From NCBI GenBank assembly GCA_002471225.1, contig DKPO01000012.1, forward strand, positions 1-64,000: a DNA stretch of 64,000 bases. The letters are read 5' to 3'. The position numbers and the translations under genes were made by a program. Each line of letters opens with the position of its first letter. Position 1 is the first letter of the stretch. Source of the DNA: Porphyromonadaceae bacterium UBA7332 (GTDB lineage Bacteria > Bacteroidota > Bacteroidia > Bacteroidales > UBA7332). Under the pieces are notes generated by a model. The model had not been told where the DNA came from. It saw nothing but the letters and a program-made list of their open reading frames with translations, and made no database searches. This document shows, piece after piece, positions 52,167 through 61,774 of the stretch.

Positions 52167-53195
52167 ATGAAACACATTTTTATCGTTGTATTTTGTGTCT
52201 TATGTACTCAGCTTACATTTGCACAGAAATTACAATTTGCTTATGACGTAGATTTTCATGTCTTCTTCGACAATCGCGAATACAAAAGTGAATTTCAAAA
52301 GTCTCAAACCATATTTGGAAGCAGAATCGCACCTGATTTAGGAGTAAAGTTCCTCGAAAACCATTATTTAATGGGAGGTATAAATTATCTGCAAGAGTTC
52401 GGAAAAAAAACTTTTGACTCCAGACCTGATTATACCTTTTATTACAGATACACCAATGAGTGGTTTACCGGTATTGGAGGATCTTTTAATCGCCGCTTTT
52501 TGAAAGGTGATTATCCCTTATCGATGTTCAGTGATGATGTCGCATATTTTGATCCAAACATTGATGGTGCTTTATTTCAGTTTTATAATGAAAGACTCTG
52601 GGGTGAGTTCTTTTGTGACTGGTTCGGAAGACAAAGCGAAAAAGTGAGAGAGAAGTTTATGTTAGCCGGATCAGGTGAGTACAGACATAAAATGCTCTTT
52701 GCCGGATTTCAGTTTTACATGATTCATTATGCAGGAACATTCTCCGCAGACTCACTGATCGATAATGGAGTTGCTCACCCTTATGTAGGCGTAGACTTCA
52801 CTCCTCTTCTGCCTTGTATGAATAAATTATCTCTGCAAGCCGGATTAATGTGCGGACTTGAACAGGTACGTGCAACTGGAGAAGGATTTGTTGCTTCTCC
52901 GGGTTTACAATTAGAGCTTAAGGCAGAATGGAAACGAATCGGCTTAAAAAATACATTCCGCACAGGTAAGGGAATGATGGTGAACTGGGGGAAATTCGAC
53001 GATGAATACAATACGTTATATTGGGGAGATCCGTATTATCGCGCAAAAACATATAATCGCCTGGAGTTGTACTGGCAAATAGCCAGATCTAAGTATGTCG
53101 ATTGCAAATTGCAATCGGTTTTTCATTCAGACGGAAAAGTAATGAATGACTGGCAGCAACTTTTGGTTTTAAGAGTCAACATAAACAATAAATAA
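52167..53195 (+). CDS. Exported, probably outer-membrane beta-barrel protein
   Basis: 342 residues with a signal peptide ending LTFAQ. The mature chain has many alternating aromatic strands (YTFYYRYTNEWFTGIGGSFNRRF, YRHKMLFAGFQFYMIHYAG, YNRLELYWQIARSKYVDCKL) and ends LLVLRVNI, as in small outer-membrane barrels. I do not recognise a family. It is 3 bp ahead of waaA, so the pair is co-transcribed, which hints at an envelope or LPS connection. Confidence 0.65.
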   Translation: MKHIFIVVFCVLCTQLTFAQKLQFAYDVDFHVFFDNREYKSEFQKSQTIFGSRIAPDLGVKFLENHYLMGGINYLQEFGKKTFDSRPDYTFYYRYTNEWFTGIGGSFNRRFLKGDYPLSMFSDDVAYFDPNIDGALFQFYNERLWGEFFCDWFGRQSEKVREKFMLAGSGEYRHKMLFAGFQFYMIHYAGTFSADSLIDNGVAHPYVGVDFTPLLPCMNKLSLQAGLMCGLEQVRATGEGFVASPGLQLELKAEWKRIGLKNTFRTGKGMMVNWGKFDDEYNTLYWGDPYYRAKTYNRLELYWQIARSKYVDCKLQSVFHSDGKVMNDWQQLLVLRVNINNK

Positions 53196-53198
53196 TCA

Positions 53199-54419
53199 AT
53201 GTTTATTTACAACCTTGCAATTCAACTCCTTTCACTAGCCGTAAAAATAATGGCTTGTTTTAAAGATAAGGAGAAAAAGCTGGCTGAAGGACAAAAGAAC
53301 GTTTTTAGCTATTTATCCAAAAAAAGAAATGCTAACGACCAATATATATGGTTTCATGCATCATCACTGGGAGAGTTCGAACAAGGACGTCCGATGATTG
53401 AAAAAATAAAAAGAGAACAACCTAAAAAGAAAATTCTACTTACATTTTTCTCTCCATCCGGATATGAAGTCCGTAAAAATTATGCATTAGCAGATATGAT
53501 TTGTTATTTACCTTTTGACAAACCTGCCAATGTGAAACGCTTTCTGGATATTGTAAATCCGGAGAAAGCAATATTTATAAAATATGAGTTTTGGTATAAT
53601 TATCTGTTTGAATTAAATCACAGAGCTATTCCTACTTATATTATTTCTGCTATATTCCGTCCAAAACAGTTATTCTTTAAACCATGGGGCGGATGGTACA
53701 GAAAAATGCTTACGTTCTTTGATCAACTCTTTGTTCAGGACAATGCTTCTAAAGAATTGCTTACGCAGATCGGGGTTAAGAATGTAACCGTTTGCGGAGA
53801 TACACGCTTTGACAGAGTTATCGACATTATGAAAGAAGCAAAAGATCTGCCTTTGGTTGATCGGTTTGCTAAAAATCAATTTATATTGGTAGCTGGTAGC
53901 TCCTGGCCTAAAGATGAAGATATTTTTATTGAATACTTCAATACGAATAAGAATCTGAAACTCATTATTGCCCCTCACGAAATACACGAAGGTCATTTAC
54001 AAAGTATAGAGAGTAAGATCAAAAGGACTTATATCCGGTATTCTCAAATTAAAGATCAGGATTTACAGGAAATTGATTGTATTCTGATTGATTGTTTCGG
54101 ACTTTTATCCTCCATATACAGATATGGCAAAGTTGCTTATATAGGTGGAGGATTCGGCGTAGGTATACATAATGTACTGGAAGCTGCCGTATACGGAATT
54201 CCTGTTATATGGGGTCCTAATTACTCAAAATTCAGAGAGGCTAAATCTTTAATCAAATCCGGGGGTGGATTTTCGATTAATGATAAAGATGAGTTTGACA
54301 GATTAATGGGTCAGATGAGAGATAATACATCATTCCTTAACACTTCGAGCAGAGCTTCTTTAAACTATGTTGCAGAAAATGCAGGTGCGACAGAGCAAAT
54401 TTATAATATGATTTTTTGA
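53199..54419 (+). CDS. waaA: 3-deoxy-D-manno-octulosonic acid transferase (Kdo transferase)
   Basis: 406 residues, GT-B glycosyltransferase that adds Kdo from CMP-Kdo to lipid IVA at the inner membrane. N-terminal membrane-associated helix (MFIYNLAIQLLSLAVKI), YIWFHASSLGEFEQGRP with the catalytic Glu, FFSPSGYEV, KYEFWYNYL, and in the C-terminal half GSSWPKDEDI, APHEIHEGHL and YIGGGFGVGIHNVLEAAVYGIPVIWGPNY. Uses the product of kdsB (6.2 kb). Confidence 0.95.
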   Translation: MFIYNLAIQLLSLAVKIMACFKDKEKKLAEGQKNVFSYLSKKRNANDQYIWFHASSLGEFEQGRPMIEKIKREQPKKKILLTFFSPSGYEVRKNYALADMICYLPFDKPANVKRFLDIVNPEKAIFIKYEFWYNYLFELNHRAIPTYIISAIFRPKQLFFKPWGGWYRKMLTFFDQLFVQDNASKELLTQIGVKNVTVCGDTRFDRVIDIMKEAKDLPLVDRFAKNQFILVAGSSWPKDEDIFIEYFNTNKNLKLIIAPHEIHEGHLQSIESKIKRTYIRYSQIKDQDLQEIDCILIDCFGLLSSIYRYGKVAYIGGGFGVGIHNVLEAAVYGIPVIWGPNYSKFREAKSLIKSGGGFSINDKDEFDRLMGQMRDNTSFLNTSSRASLNYVAENAGATEQIYNMIF

Positions 54420-54441
54420 TAAATCTCTCGCATTTCCCTCT

Positions 54442-54495
54442 AAATCGGGTATAGAATTCGCTAATCTTCGAATTTTATACCCGATTTCGTTTTAT
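54442..54495 (+). terminator. Terminator after waaA
   Basis: AAATCGGGTATA(G)AATTCG and CGAATTTTATACCCGATTT form a 19-bp-class stem with one bulge, 22 nt past the stop codon, followed by CGTTTT. Confidence 0.75.
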
Positions 54496-54595
54496 CAGTA
54501 TCTTAAAACAATAGAAATAAACCAGTTATAAAGTTCTAATTTTAATTCCACAAATGCCAAAATAGACTCAGCACAAACTTTTTACGCGCATTTTG

Positions 54596-54626
54596 TTTGA
54601 TAATGTGCAGTTTAATTATACATTTG
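54596..54626 (+). promoter_or_regulatory. Promoter of the acyl-CoA synthetase gene
   Basis: TTTG (54596-54599), exactly 19 nt, TACATTTG (54619-54626): a textbook Bacteroidetes promoter. It fixes translation at the ATG at 54650. Confidence 0.88.
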
Positions 54627-54649
54627 CACAGAATACAATAAAATGTGCT

Positions 54650-56311
54650 ATGATAAAAGAGAACTTTATTCAACTGTTTGCGGATTCCTTTAAAAAGAAT
54701 TGGGAATTAAAAGCCCTTTCCGATTATGTTGAAAAAACTTCATTCACATATGGAGAAGTTGCAACCGAAGTAGCAAAACTTCATATGCTTTTCGAAGCTT
54801 GTCATATAAAGCAAGGAGACAAAATTGCTTTAATAGGAAGAAATACATCTAGCTGGTGTATTGTATATATAGCAACAATCACTTACGGAGCAGTTATCGT
54901 TCCAATTCTTCCTGACTTTAATCCAAACGATGTTCATCATATCGTTTCTCATTCAGATTCTGTTTTACTGTTTACTACAGATCAAATCTGGGAATCACTG
55001 GAAGAAGAGAAATTAGCCGGTATTAAAGGTGCTTTTTCACTGACTGATTTCAGATGTATCTATCAAAAAGATGGTGAGACTATTCAGAAGTTTATGGCTC
55101 ATCATGAAAAAGCTTTTAAAACTAAATATCCTAACGGCTATCATATAGAAGATATCCACTATGCGAAAAGAAGCAACAGTGAGTTAGCTTTGATCAGCTA
55201 TACATCCGGAACCACTGGTTTCAGCAAAGGTGTGATGCTTTCAGCAAATAATCTGGCAGGCAACACTGTCTTTGGTTTGACAACTAAACTTTATAGCCCG
55301 GGCGATAACTGTTTATGTTTTTTACCTCTTGCTCACGCATATGGCTGCGCTTTTGATTTTTTGACGCCAATTAATGCAGGTGCGCATATTACTTTACTTA
55401 GTAAGATCCCGACACCGAAGATCTTATTAAAAGCATTTGAGGAGATCAAACCCAAACTTATTTGTATGGTACCTTTGATTTTGGAAAAGATTTATAAAAA
55501 ACAAATCTTACCGAAAATCAGTAGTTCAGCGATTAAGCTTCTACTAAATGTACCATTCGTAAATGAGAAAATATATAGCAAAATTCGTGAAACGTTAGTA
55601 CAGTCTTTCGGCGGTAACTTCTCTCAGATTATTATAGGTGGAGCTCCGCTTAATAAGGAAGTAGAGGAATTCTTATATAAAATAAAATTCCCATTTACTG
55701 TTGGCTACGGTATGACTGAATGTGCTCCGCTAATCAGCTACTCCAGATGGGATAATTTCATACCTACATCTGCAGGTATGGTTTTGCATGGTTACATGGA
55801 GGTAAAAATAGACTCTGATGATCCATATAATAAAGTAGGCGAAATCATGGTACGCGGAGAACACGTCATGATGGGCTATTACAAAAACCCTGAAGCAACG
55901 GCTGCCATTATGCGCGACGGTTGGTTACTAACAGGAGATATGGGAAAAATAGATGCTGAAGGTAATATTTATATCCGGGGAAGAAGTAAAAGTATGATTT
56001 TGGGAGCATCCGGACAAAACATTTATCCGGAAGAAATCGAAGCTAAACTAAATAATATGCCATGCGTCATGGAAAGTTTGGTTATCGAAAGAAACGGAAA
56101 ACTTGTCGCTCTTGTTTATCCCGATTATGATGGATTAGACAGTGTAGATAATACACAAGAGGTATTACCGGCAATCATGGATGAGAACAGAAAGAATCTT
56201 AATAAGATTGTTGCTCCTTATGAGCAGATCTCATCTATCGAATTATATCCGAATGAATTTGAAAAAACACCCAAAAAGAGCATCAAAAGGTACCTATATC
56301 AGGCTCACTAA
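54650..56311 (+). CDS. Long-chain-fatty-acid--CoA ligase family (AMP-forming)
   Basis: About 553 residues from MIKENFIQLFADSFKKNWELK. An adenylate-forming enzyme: P-loop SYTSGTTGFSKGVMLS, core GYGMTECAPLISYSRWD, LTGDMGKIDAEGNIYIRGRSKSMILGASGQNIYP hinge, and a C-terminal catalytic Lys in the TPKKSIKRYLY tail. It activates fatty acids as acyl-AMP then acyl-CoA (or acyl-ACP). The start is set by the promoter. Gene name fadD-like is plausible but subfamily is uncertain. Confidence 0.92.
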   Translation: MIKENFIQLFADSFKKNWELKALSDYVEKTSFTYGEVATEVAKLHMLFEACHIKQGDKIALIGRNTSSWCIVYIATITYGAVIVPILPDFNPNDVHHIVSHSDSVLLFTTDQIWESLEEEKLAGIKGAFSLTDFRCIYQKDGETIQKFMAHHEKAFKTKYPNGYHIEDIHYAKRSNSELALISYTSGTTGFSKGVMLSANNLAGNTVFGLTTKLYSPGDNCLCFLPLAHAYGCAFDFLTPINAGAHITLLSKIPTPKILLKAFEEIKPKLICMVPLILEKIYKKQILPKISSSAIKLLLNVPFVNEKIYSKIRETLVQSFGGNFSQIIIGGAPLNKEVEEFLYKIKFPFTVGYGMTECAPLISYSRWDNFIPTSAGMVLHGYMEVKIDSDDPYNKVGEIMVRGEHVMMGYYKNPEATAAIMRDGWLLTGDMGKIDAEGNIYIRGRSKSMILGASGQNIYPEEIEAKLNNMPCVMESLVIERNGKLVALVYPDYDGLDSVDNTQEVLPAIMDENRKNLNKIVAPYEQISSIELYPNEFEKTPKKSIKRYLYQAH

Positions 56312-56385
56312 GTTAAATAGTGTTATTTTCAGGTTTTTGAGCAAAAATAATTGGATATTTATATTTGCAGTGTCTAAAAATGCTA

Positions 56386-56393
56386 TACATTTG
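56386..56393 (+). promoter_or_regulatory. -7 box of the small lipoprotein gene
   Basis: TACATTTG with TTTG 18 nt upstream (56364-56367); a second box, TATATTTG, is at 56360-56367. Confidence 0.65.
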
Positions 56394-56446
56394 CAGCGAT
56401 AAAAAGAAAACAACATAAGTTTTAACGTTTCTAATTACTTTACAAA

Positions 56447-56638
56447 ATGAAAAAGTTAGTTTTGTTCTTTGTTGCTGTTGTTGCAGTATCTTTCGCATCT
56501 TGTGGTGGTGCTAAAACAGAGCAAGCTCCTGCAGTAGACTCTGTGCCAGTAGTTGTTGAAGAAGTTACAGAAGCTGTTATTGATACAGCTACTAACGATA
56601 CTCTTGCTACAGACACAACAGTTGTAGTTGCTGAATAA
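56447..56638 (+). CDS. Small acidic lipoprotein
   Basis: 63 residues: MKKLVLFFVAVVAVSFASC (lipid Cys 19) then a low-complexity tail rich in V, E, T, A and D (VPVVVEEVTEAV, TNDTLATDTTVVV). Own promoter and a strong terminator support a real and well expressed gene. No fold can be predicted; envelope spacer-type lipoproteins have similar make-up. Function unknown. Confidence 0.7.
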   Translation: MKKLVLFFVAVVAVSFASCGGAKTEQAPAVDSVPVVVEEVTEAVIDTATNDTLATDTTVVVAE

Positions 56639-56663
56639 TCAGATTATTCGGCTTAAGAATCAA

Positions 56664-56700
56664 AAAAAGGGAGAATCCAATGGATTCTCCCTTTTTCTTT
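56664..56700 (+). terminator. Terminator after the small lipoprotein
   Basis: AAAAAGGGAGAATCC/GGATTCTCCCTTTTT, a 15-bp perfect stem with an AAT loop, then T-rich sequence. Confidence 0.9.
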
Positions 56701-56789
56701 TTGTACGAACCGGCAATGCTTTCATTTCTTTCAGCTGTTAAAAGCCACACATCCCCATCATATTGTTATTATTCTATCTTTTTTTTATT

Positions 56790-56797
56790 TACCTTTG
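56790..56797 (+). promoter_or_regulatory. -7 box of the purM-like gene
   Basis: TACCTTTG 36 nt before the chosen ATG at 56833; a longer frame upstream would lie across the promoter and previous terminator. Confidence 0.65.
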
Positions 56798-56832
56798 TAC
56801 CAGTTTTACCAACCAAACACTTTTATTTATAC

Positions 56833-57999
56833 ATGAGCGATCAACGTTATAATCTACGCGGCGTTTCTGCTTCGAAAGAAGATGTGCACAACGCAATAAA
56901 AAACATTGATAAAGGTATATTCCCTCAAGCTTTCTGCAAAATTATCCCGGATATTCTGGGAGGTGATCCTGAATATTGCAATATCATGCACGCTGATGGT
57001 GCAGGTACAAAATCGTCATTAGCTTATGCTTATTGGAAAGAAACCGGAGATATTGCTGTATGGAAAGGTATTGCGCAAGATGCATTAATAATGAACATTG
57101 ATGATTTATTATGTGTCGGTGCAGTTGACAATATCCTTGTCTCTTCTACAATCGGCCGAAATAAACACCTTATTCCGGGCGAAGTCATCTCTGCGATTAT
57201 CAACGGAACTGACGAATTGCTGGAAGAATTAAGAAGCATGGGAGTTAATGCTTATGCTACAGGTGGTGAAACAGCCGATGTCGGTGATCTGGTAAGAACG
57301 ATCATTGTGGACAGTACCGTAACTTGTCGAATGAAAAGAGCTGACGTAATTTCGAATGACCGTATTCAGGCTGGAGATGTTATCGTCGGTATGGCTTCTT
57401 ACGGACAAGCAACTTACGAAAAAGAATATAATGGCGGAATGGGTAGTAACGGACTAACATCTGCCAGACATGATGTTTTTGCTAAATATTTAGCTAAAAA
57501 ATACCCTGAAACATTCGACTCTAACGTTCCGGAAGAGCTTGTATACTCCGGTCAGAAGAACTTAACTGATAAAATTGACGAGCTTGGCATTGATGCCGGC
57601 AAATTAGTCCTTTCTCCTACGCGAACTTACGCTCCTGTCATCAAAGTATTACTTGAAGAATTACGTTCTCAAATTCACGGAATGGTTCATTGTTCCGGCG
57701 GAGCACAAACCAAAGTCATGCATTTCGTTAAAAACGTACACGTAATCAAAGACAATCTTTTCCCTGTCCCTCCTTTATTTAAAATGATTCAGGAACAATC
57801 GGGTACAGACTGGAAGGAAATGTATAAAGTTTTCAATATGGGACACCGTATGGAAATCTATATTGCACCTGAGCACGCTGAGAAAGTTATCGAAATATCT
57901 AAATCATTTGGCATAGATGCTCAAATTGTCGGTCGGGTTGAAGCCAGCGACAAAAATGAACTTACAATCAAAAGTGAGTTCGGAACATTTGAATATTAA
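56833..57999 (+). CDS. purM: Phosphoribosylformylglycinamidine cyclo-ligase (AIR synthetase)
   Basis: About 388 residues from MSDQRYNLRGVSASKEDV. PurM/SelD-type ATP-grasp-related fold: ADGAGTKSSLAYAYWKE, DALIMNIDDLLCVGA, GGETADVGDLV, ASYGQATYEKEYNGGMGSNGLTSARHD, HCSGGAQTK and VFNMGHRMEIY. Converts FGAM to AIR in purine synthesis. It is somewhat longer than the E. coli enzyme and of the Bacteroidetes type. No other purine genes are nearby. Confidence 0.9.
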   Translation: MSDQRYNLRGVSASKEDVHNAIKNIDKGIFPQAFCKIIPDILGGDPEYCNIMHADGAGTKSSLAYAYWKETGDIAVWKGIAQDALIMNIDDLLCVGAVDNILVSSTIGRNKHLIPGEVISAIINGTDELLEELRSMGVNAYATGGETADVGDLVRTIIVDSTVTCRMKRADVISNDRIQAGDVIVGMASYGQATYEKEYNGGMGSNGLTSARHDVFAKYLAKKYPETFDSNVPEELVYSGQKNLTDKIDELGIDAGKLVLSPTRTYAPVIKVLLEELRSQIHGMVHCSGGAQTKVMHFVKNVHVIKDNLFPVPPLFKMIQEQSGTDWKEMYKVFNMGHRMEIYIAPEHAEKVIEISKSFGIDAQIVGRVEASDKNELTIKSEFGTFEY

Positions 58000-58011
58000 T
58001 TACTTTCTATA

Positions 58012-58050
58012 AAAAAAGAGGATCGGCTTATAAAACCGATCCTCTTTTTT
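58012..58050. terminator. Bidirectional terminator between purM and cdd
   Basis: A 15-bp perfect stem AAAAAAGAGGATCGG/CCGATCCTCTTTTTT overlapping the cdd stop codon, between convergent genes. Confidence 0.9.
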
Positions 58051-58534
58051 ATTTATTCCCTAAACTTGATTTATCAAAACATAGAGGAAGTAAATCACGA
58101 ATACTTGCCACTTCATATACCGTATCCTTACTTGTCAAAAGAATACGCATGGGTTTTCCTCCCCTTTCTTCTGATTCAAGAATCACTTGGCGACATGCTC
58201 CGCAAGGGGCCAAAACCTCACTCAAAAAATCTCCGTCTGTAAAAGCAGCTATGACCAGAATTTCACAAGCCACATCCGGATATTGAGAATTTGCATAGAA
58301 CAAAGTAGTTCGTTCAGCACATAAACCTGATGGATAAGCAGCATTCTCCTGATTGGTCCCTGTAAGAATTTCACCGTTTTCTAACAGAACAGCTGCACCT
58401 ACCTGAAACTTTGAATAAGGAGCATAAGCTCTTTTTGTAGCTTCTTGTGCTAATTCAACTAATTTTTTTTCTACTTCTCCTAACTCAGAGAAGTCGTAAA
58501 CTTTTATATTTGCAGAAATTACAAGATTTTTCAT
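58049..58534 (-). CDS. cdd: Cytidine deaminase
   Basis: About 161 residues from MKNLVISANIKVYDF (a promoter box TAATTTTG at 58565-58572 excludes the longer frame). Zinc-site motifs are complete: NAAYPSGLCAERTTLF with the Cys-Ala-Glu and LAPCGACRQVI with two Cys. Tetrameric-type length. Salvages cytidine and deoxycytidine to uridine and deoxyuridine. Confidence 0.95.
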   Translation of the reverse strand: MKNLVISANIKVYDFSELGEVEKKLVELAQEATKRAYAPYSKFQVGAAVLLENGEILTGTNQENAAYPSGLCAERTTLFYANSQYPDVACEILVIAAFTDGDFLSEVLAPCGACRQVILESEERGGKPMRILLTSKDTVYEVASIRDLLPLCFDKSSLGNK

Positions 58535-58620
58535 GCCAAATGAATTATTGTTTTTGCTTAATAACAAAATTAGCACTTTAAATTAGTTGTATAAAAACGA
58601 AATCCATAAATATTATTGTT

Positions 58621-59490
58621 ATGAGAAAAAAAATGTGGCTATTCCTGTTTATTTGCAGTTCGATGCTAACAATACAGGCTCAACAGCGAAATAAAAATTA
58701 CATTAAGTATATAGAGGTCTATAAAGAGATAGCCATTGAGCATAGCAAGAAATATAGTATTCCAGCCAGTATTACTCTGGCTCAGGGATTACTTGAGTCA
58801 GGAGCAGGACAAAGCCGCTTAGCCAGAGAAGGGAACAATCACTTTGGTATAAAATGTCATGAATGGACGGGAAGACGTATTTATCATGATGATGATGCAC
58901 GTAACGAATGTTTTCGTCGCTATCGCCATGCAGAAGACTCGTATGAGGATCATGCTAAATTTCTGACTAACAGAAGTCGTTATTCTTTTTTATTTAATTA
59001 TGAGACTACGGACTATAAATCATGGGCTAAAGGTTTGTCTAAAGCAGGATATGCAACCGACAGAACCTATCCGACGAAATTGATCAAAATTATTGAAGAC
59101 TATAATCTTTATGAGTATGATTTAATTGCAAGAGGTAAAAATATATATAAGTTCAATCACGAGACATTTACGAATCAGGGGTTATTATATGTAGAAGCAT
59201 TCCCGATGGAAACGATTGAAATCATTGCTAAGGAATTTCACATGAGTCCAAAGAAAATCCGCTCATATAATGATATTCCTAAAAATTATCAACCTCAGGC
59301 CGGAGAACCGATCTATCTTCAGAAAAAAAGATCAAAAGCTAAAATATACACAACACATACAGTACAGGGTGGAGAATCTATGCATACGATATCACAAAAA
59401 TATGGTATCAAGCTAAAATCTCTTTATAAACTAAACAGAAAAGAGCTGGATTACTCTCCTCAGGCTGGTGAAATTATAAAACTCAGATAA
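58621..59490 (+). CDS. Exported N-acetylglucosaminidase with LysM tail
   Basis: 289 residues. Signal peptide MRKKMWLFLFICSSMLTIQAQ, then a FlgJ/LytG-type glucosaminidase domain: PASITLAQGLLESGAGQSRLA with the catalytic Glu, NNHFGIKC, EDSYEDHAKFL, GYATDRTYPTKLIKIIE. The C-terminal part has one clear LysM (HTVQGGESMHTISQKYGIKLKSLYKLN) and a diverged one before it. Acts on peptidoglycan outside the cytoplasmic membrane. Followed after 11 bp by a TPR gene. Confidence 0.9.
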   Translation: MRKKMWLFLFICSSMLTIQAQQRNKNYIKYIEVYKEIAIEHSKKYSIPASITLAQGLLESGAGQSRLAREGNNHFGIKCHEWTGRRIYHDDDARNECFRRYRHAEDSYEDHAKFLTNRSRYSFLFNYETTDYKSWAKGLSKAGYATDRTYPTKLIKIIEDYNLYEYDLIARGKNIYKFNHETFTNQGLLYVEAFPMETIEIIAKEFHMSPKKIRSYNDIPKNYQPQAGEPIYLQKKRSKAKIYTTHTVQGGESMHTISQKYGIKLKSLYKLNRKELDYSPQAGEIIKLR

Positions 59491-59501
59491 ATAAATTTAA
59501 T

Positions 59502-60326
59502 ATGAAATTAATTACAAGCATAATAGCCTTATTCTTTTGCTTCTCTTTTGTGAATGCCCAGACTTATGAAGATTGGGTAGAAAAATCATTTACATTTATG
59601 GAAAATAAAGAATGGTCTGCGGCTGAAGAATGTCTTTTAAAAGCACTAAGATTAAAACCGGCCAATCCTGAAAATGCGATATTACTATCCAACTTAGGAA
59701 CAGTTCAGCGCGAACAGGGTAAAATAGCTGATGCATTGCAATCTTATAATACAGGGCTGTTATTTGCAGAAGAGTCTCCTACTCTTTTATTAAATCGTGC
59801 CACATTGTATCTGGATATAGACAGTACAAATCTGGCTTTAGCCGATCTATCCGCTGCCATTGCGATTGATCATAAAAATATTGATCCTTATTATGTGAGA
59901 GGAATGATATACTTAGAACGTGCAGATACTACCGGAGCATTAAATGATTTTCAGGAAATGCTAAAGATTAATCCAAACAGTTCTAAAGCCCGATTAGGAT
60001 TAGCTGCAGTAAATACCGAAATGGGTGCTTATTCTGAAGCAGAAAGATTATATAATATTGTAATCACCAACAACCCCAAGAATCCGAATATTTACTTAAA
60101 CAGAGCTGAATTATACTTCTTGTGGGATAAGAATAATAAGGCGTTGGAGGATATCAGGAAAGCGCTGAATCTGGATCCGGAAAATCCTATCGGATATGTT
60201 CTTCGGGGTAAGATAAAGATGAAACAATACGAACCTAAATCAGCACATGCGGATTTTCTTAAAGCTAAAGAGTTAGGTTTCGATTCTCCGATGCTCGAAG
60301 AGTATTTAAAACAGAGTAAAAAATAA
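59502..60326 (+). CDS. Exported TPR protein
   Basis: 274 residues: signal peptide (MKLITSIIALFFCFSFVNAQ) then six or so TPR units with typical W/LG-Y/A-F-A-P spacing (AEECLLKALRLKPANPENAILLSNLGTVQREQG, YVRGMIYLERADTTGALNDFQEMLKINP, YLNRAELYFLWDKNNKALEDIRKALNLDP). Probably a periplasmic scaffold, perhaps for the glucosaminidase encoded just before it in the same operon (inferred). Confidence 0.8.
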   Translation: MKLITSIIALFFCFSFVNAQTYEDWVEKSFTFMENKEWSAAEECLLKALRLKPANPENAILLSNLGTVQREQGKIADALQSYNTGLLFAEESPTLLLNRATLYLDIDSTNLALADLSAAIAIDHKNIDPYYVRGMIYLERADTTGALNDFQEMLKINPNSSKARLGLAAVNTEMGAYSEAERLYNIVITNNPKNPNIYLNRAELYFLWDKNNKALEDIRKALNLDPENPIGYVLRGKIKMKQYEPKSAHADFLKAKELGFDSPMLEEYLKQSKK

Positions 60327-60346
60327 GGTATACTTCCAGTCATAGA

Positions 60347-60390
60347 AAAAGCGGTATTTTGAGAATTAAATCTTCAAAATACCGCTTTTA
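60347..60390. terminator. Bidirectional terminator between the TPR gene and sufD
   Basis: AAAAGCGGTATTTTGA/TCAAAATACCGCTTTT, a 16-bp perfect stem with an 11-nt loop, between convergent genes. Confidence 0.88.
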
Positions 60391-60410
60391 TTATGATAGT
60401 ATAATTGTCT

Positions 60411-61757
60411 TTATTGACAAACCGAACATCCCGAACACTTAGAAAGCTCTCCTCTGAATCGTTTTTCTACTAAATGTTTCAAACGATCTTTCAAAGATTC
60501 TAATCGGATATTCTCAATTACGTCATGTGTAAAAGCAAACATTAGCAACATACGTGCTTCTGGTGCCGATATACCGCGCGAACGTAAATAAAACAACGCA
60601 TTTTCATCTAACTGACCTACTGTAGCACCATGAGAACATTTTACATCATCTGCATAAATCTCTAACTGAGGCTTTGTATACATTTTAGCTTCGCGAGTCG
60701 CACAAATGTTCTTATTAGATTGGAAAGCTGTCGTTTTCTGAGCATCTTTACGTACAAGAATACGCCCTGCAAAAACTCCCGTTGCTGAATCATTCAGAAC
60801 ATATTTATATAGCTCGTTACTGTGACAGTTTGGCACAGCATGATCAATATAAGTATGATTATCCACATGCTGTTCCTGATCAGCAATAGCCATACCGATT
60901 ACGTTAGCTTCCGCATATTCTCCCGATAACGTTACGTGAATATTATTTCGTGTTTTACCGTTATGCAACGTAATTCCGTTAATCAAAGTATTTGAGTTCT
61001 TACCTTGAGAAACATAAGTTGAAGCAACACGTGTAGTATTTGTTGAGTTCTCTTCAAGTTCGTAATAATCAAAGACAGCATTATCTCCGACAAAGATCTC
61101 TGCTACTTGTGTTGCCAGGAAGTTTACTTTATCCATCGTATGATCACAAATCAGAAGTTTAGCCTGAGCTCCATCTTCAAGAATGATCAGTAGTCGACGG
61201 TTAACCATAAAATCCACATCTCCGCGCAAAATATTCACTAACTGAATCGGACGTTCTACAATCACATTCTTAGGTACATACAAAACGAATCCGTCTTGTA
61301 CGAATGTTGTATTAAATGCAACAGAGCCGTCTTTTTCGTTATTAGCTATCTGATTATAATATTTAGAGATTAACTCAGGATGAGACTGTGCTATTTCATT
61401 TAAACTTCCGGCAATAACTCCCTCAGGCAAAACAGGTTTTACAGATTCTTTCTGATAAAAACTATCATTTACCATAAAGTACAATACTGTACTTAAATTG
61501 GGAACATCGCATCTGAATACCTCATAAGGATTAACCGGAATAGGTAGTCTATTCAGATTTAATCCATAATCAGGCGCAAAATAATCCTGTACCTGAGTAT
61601 ATTTGTAATCCTCGTTTGACTTGACCGGAAAACCTAAAGCCTCAAATAGCGGAAAAGCTTTTTGACGTGCTTCATTCAATAATGCTGCACATGGTTTCTC
61701 TATCAGTCCATGATGAGCATTATAAAGGTCAATATATTGTTTTTCTATTTGTGTCAT
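60411..61757 (-). CDS. sufD: FeS cluster assembly scaffold component SufD
   Basis: 448 residues, beta-helix core of the SufB/D family (GAQAKLLICDHTMDKV, DQEQHVDNHTYIDHAVPNCHSNELYKYVLNDSATGVFAGRILVRKDAQKTTAFQSNKNI, CSHGATVGQLDENALFYLRSRGI). The C-terminus ends with a Cys-rich CSGCSVCQ. Partner of SufB and SufC in the SufBC2D complex that builds iron-sulfur clusters. Last gene of the suf operon within the window. Confidence 0.95.
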   Translation of the reverse strand: MTQIEKQYIDLYNAHHGLIEKPCAALLNEARQKAFPLFEALGFPVKSNEDYKYTQVQDYFAPDYGLNLNRLPIPVNPYEVFRCDVPNLSTVLYFMVNDSFYQKESVKPVLPEGVIAGSLNEIAQSHPELISKYYNQIANNEKDGSVAFNTTFVQDGFVLYVPKNVIVERPIQLVNILRGDVDFMVNRRLLIILEDGAQAKLLICDHTMDKVNFLATQVAEIFVGDNAVFDYYELEENSTNTTRVASTYVSQGKNSNTLINGITLHNGKTRNNIHVTLSGEYAEANVIGMAIADQEQHVDNHTYIDHAVPNCHSNELYKYVLNDSATGVFAGRILVRKDAQKTTAFQSNKNICATREAKMYTKPQLEIYADDVKCSHGATVGQLDENALFYLRSRGISAPEARMLLMFAFTHDVIENIRLESLKDRLKHLVEKRFRGELSKCSGCSVCQ

Positions 61758-61774
61758 GATCTGAACAGGTTATT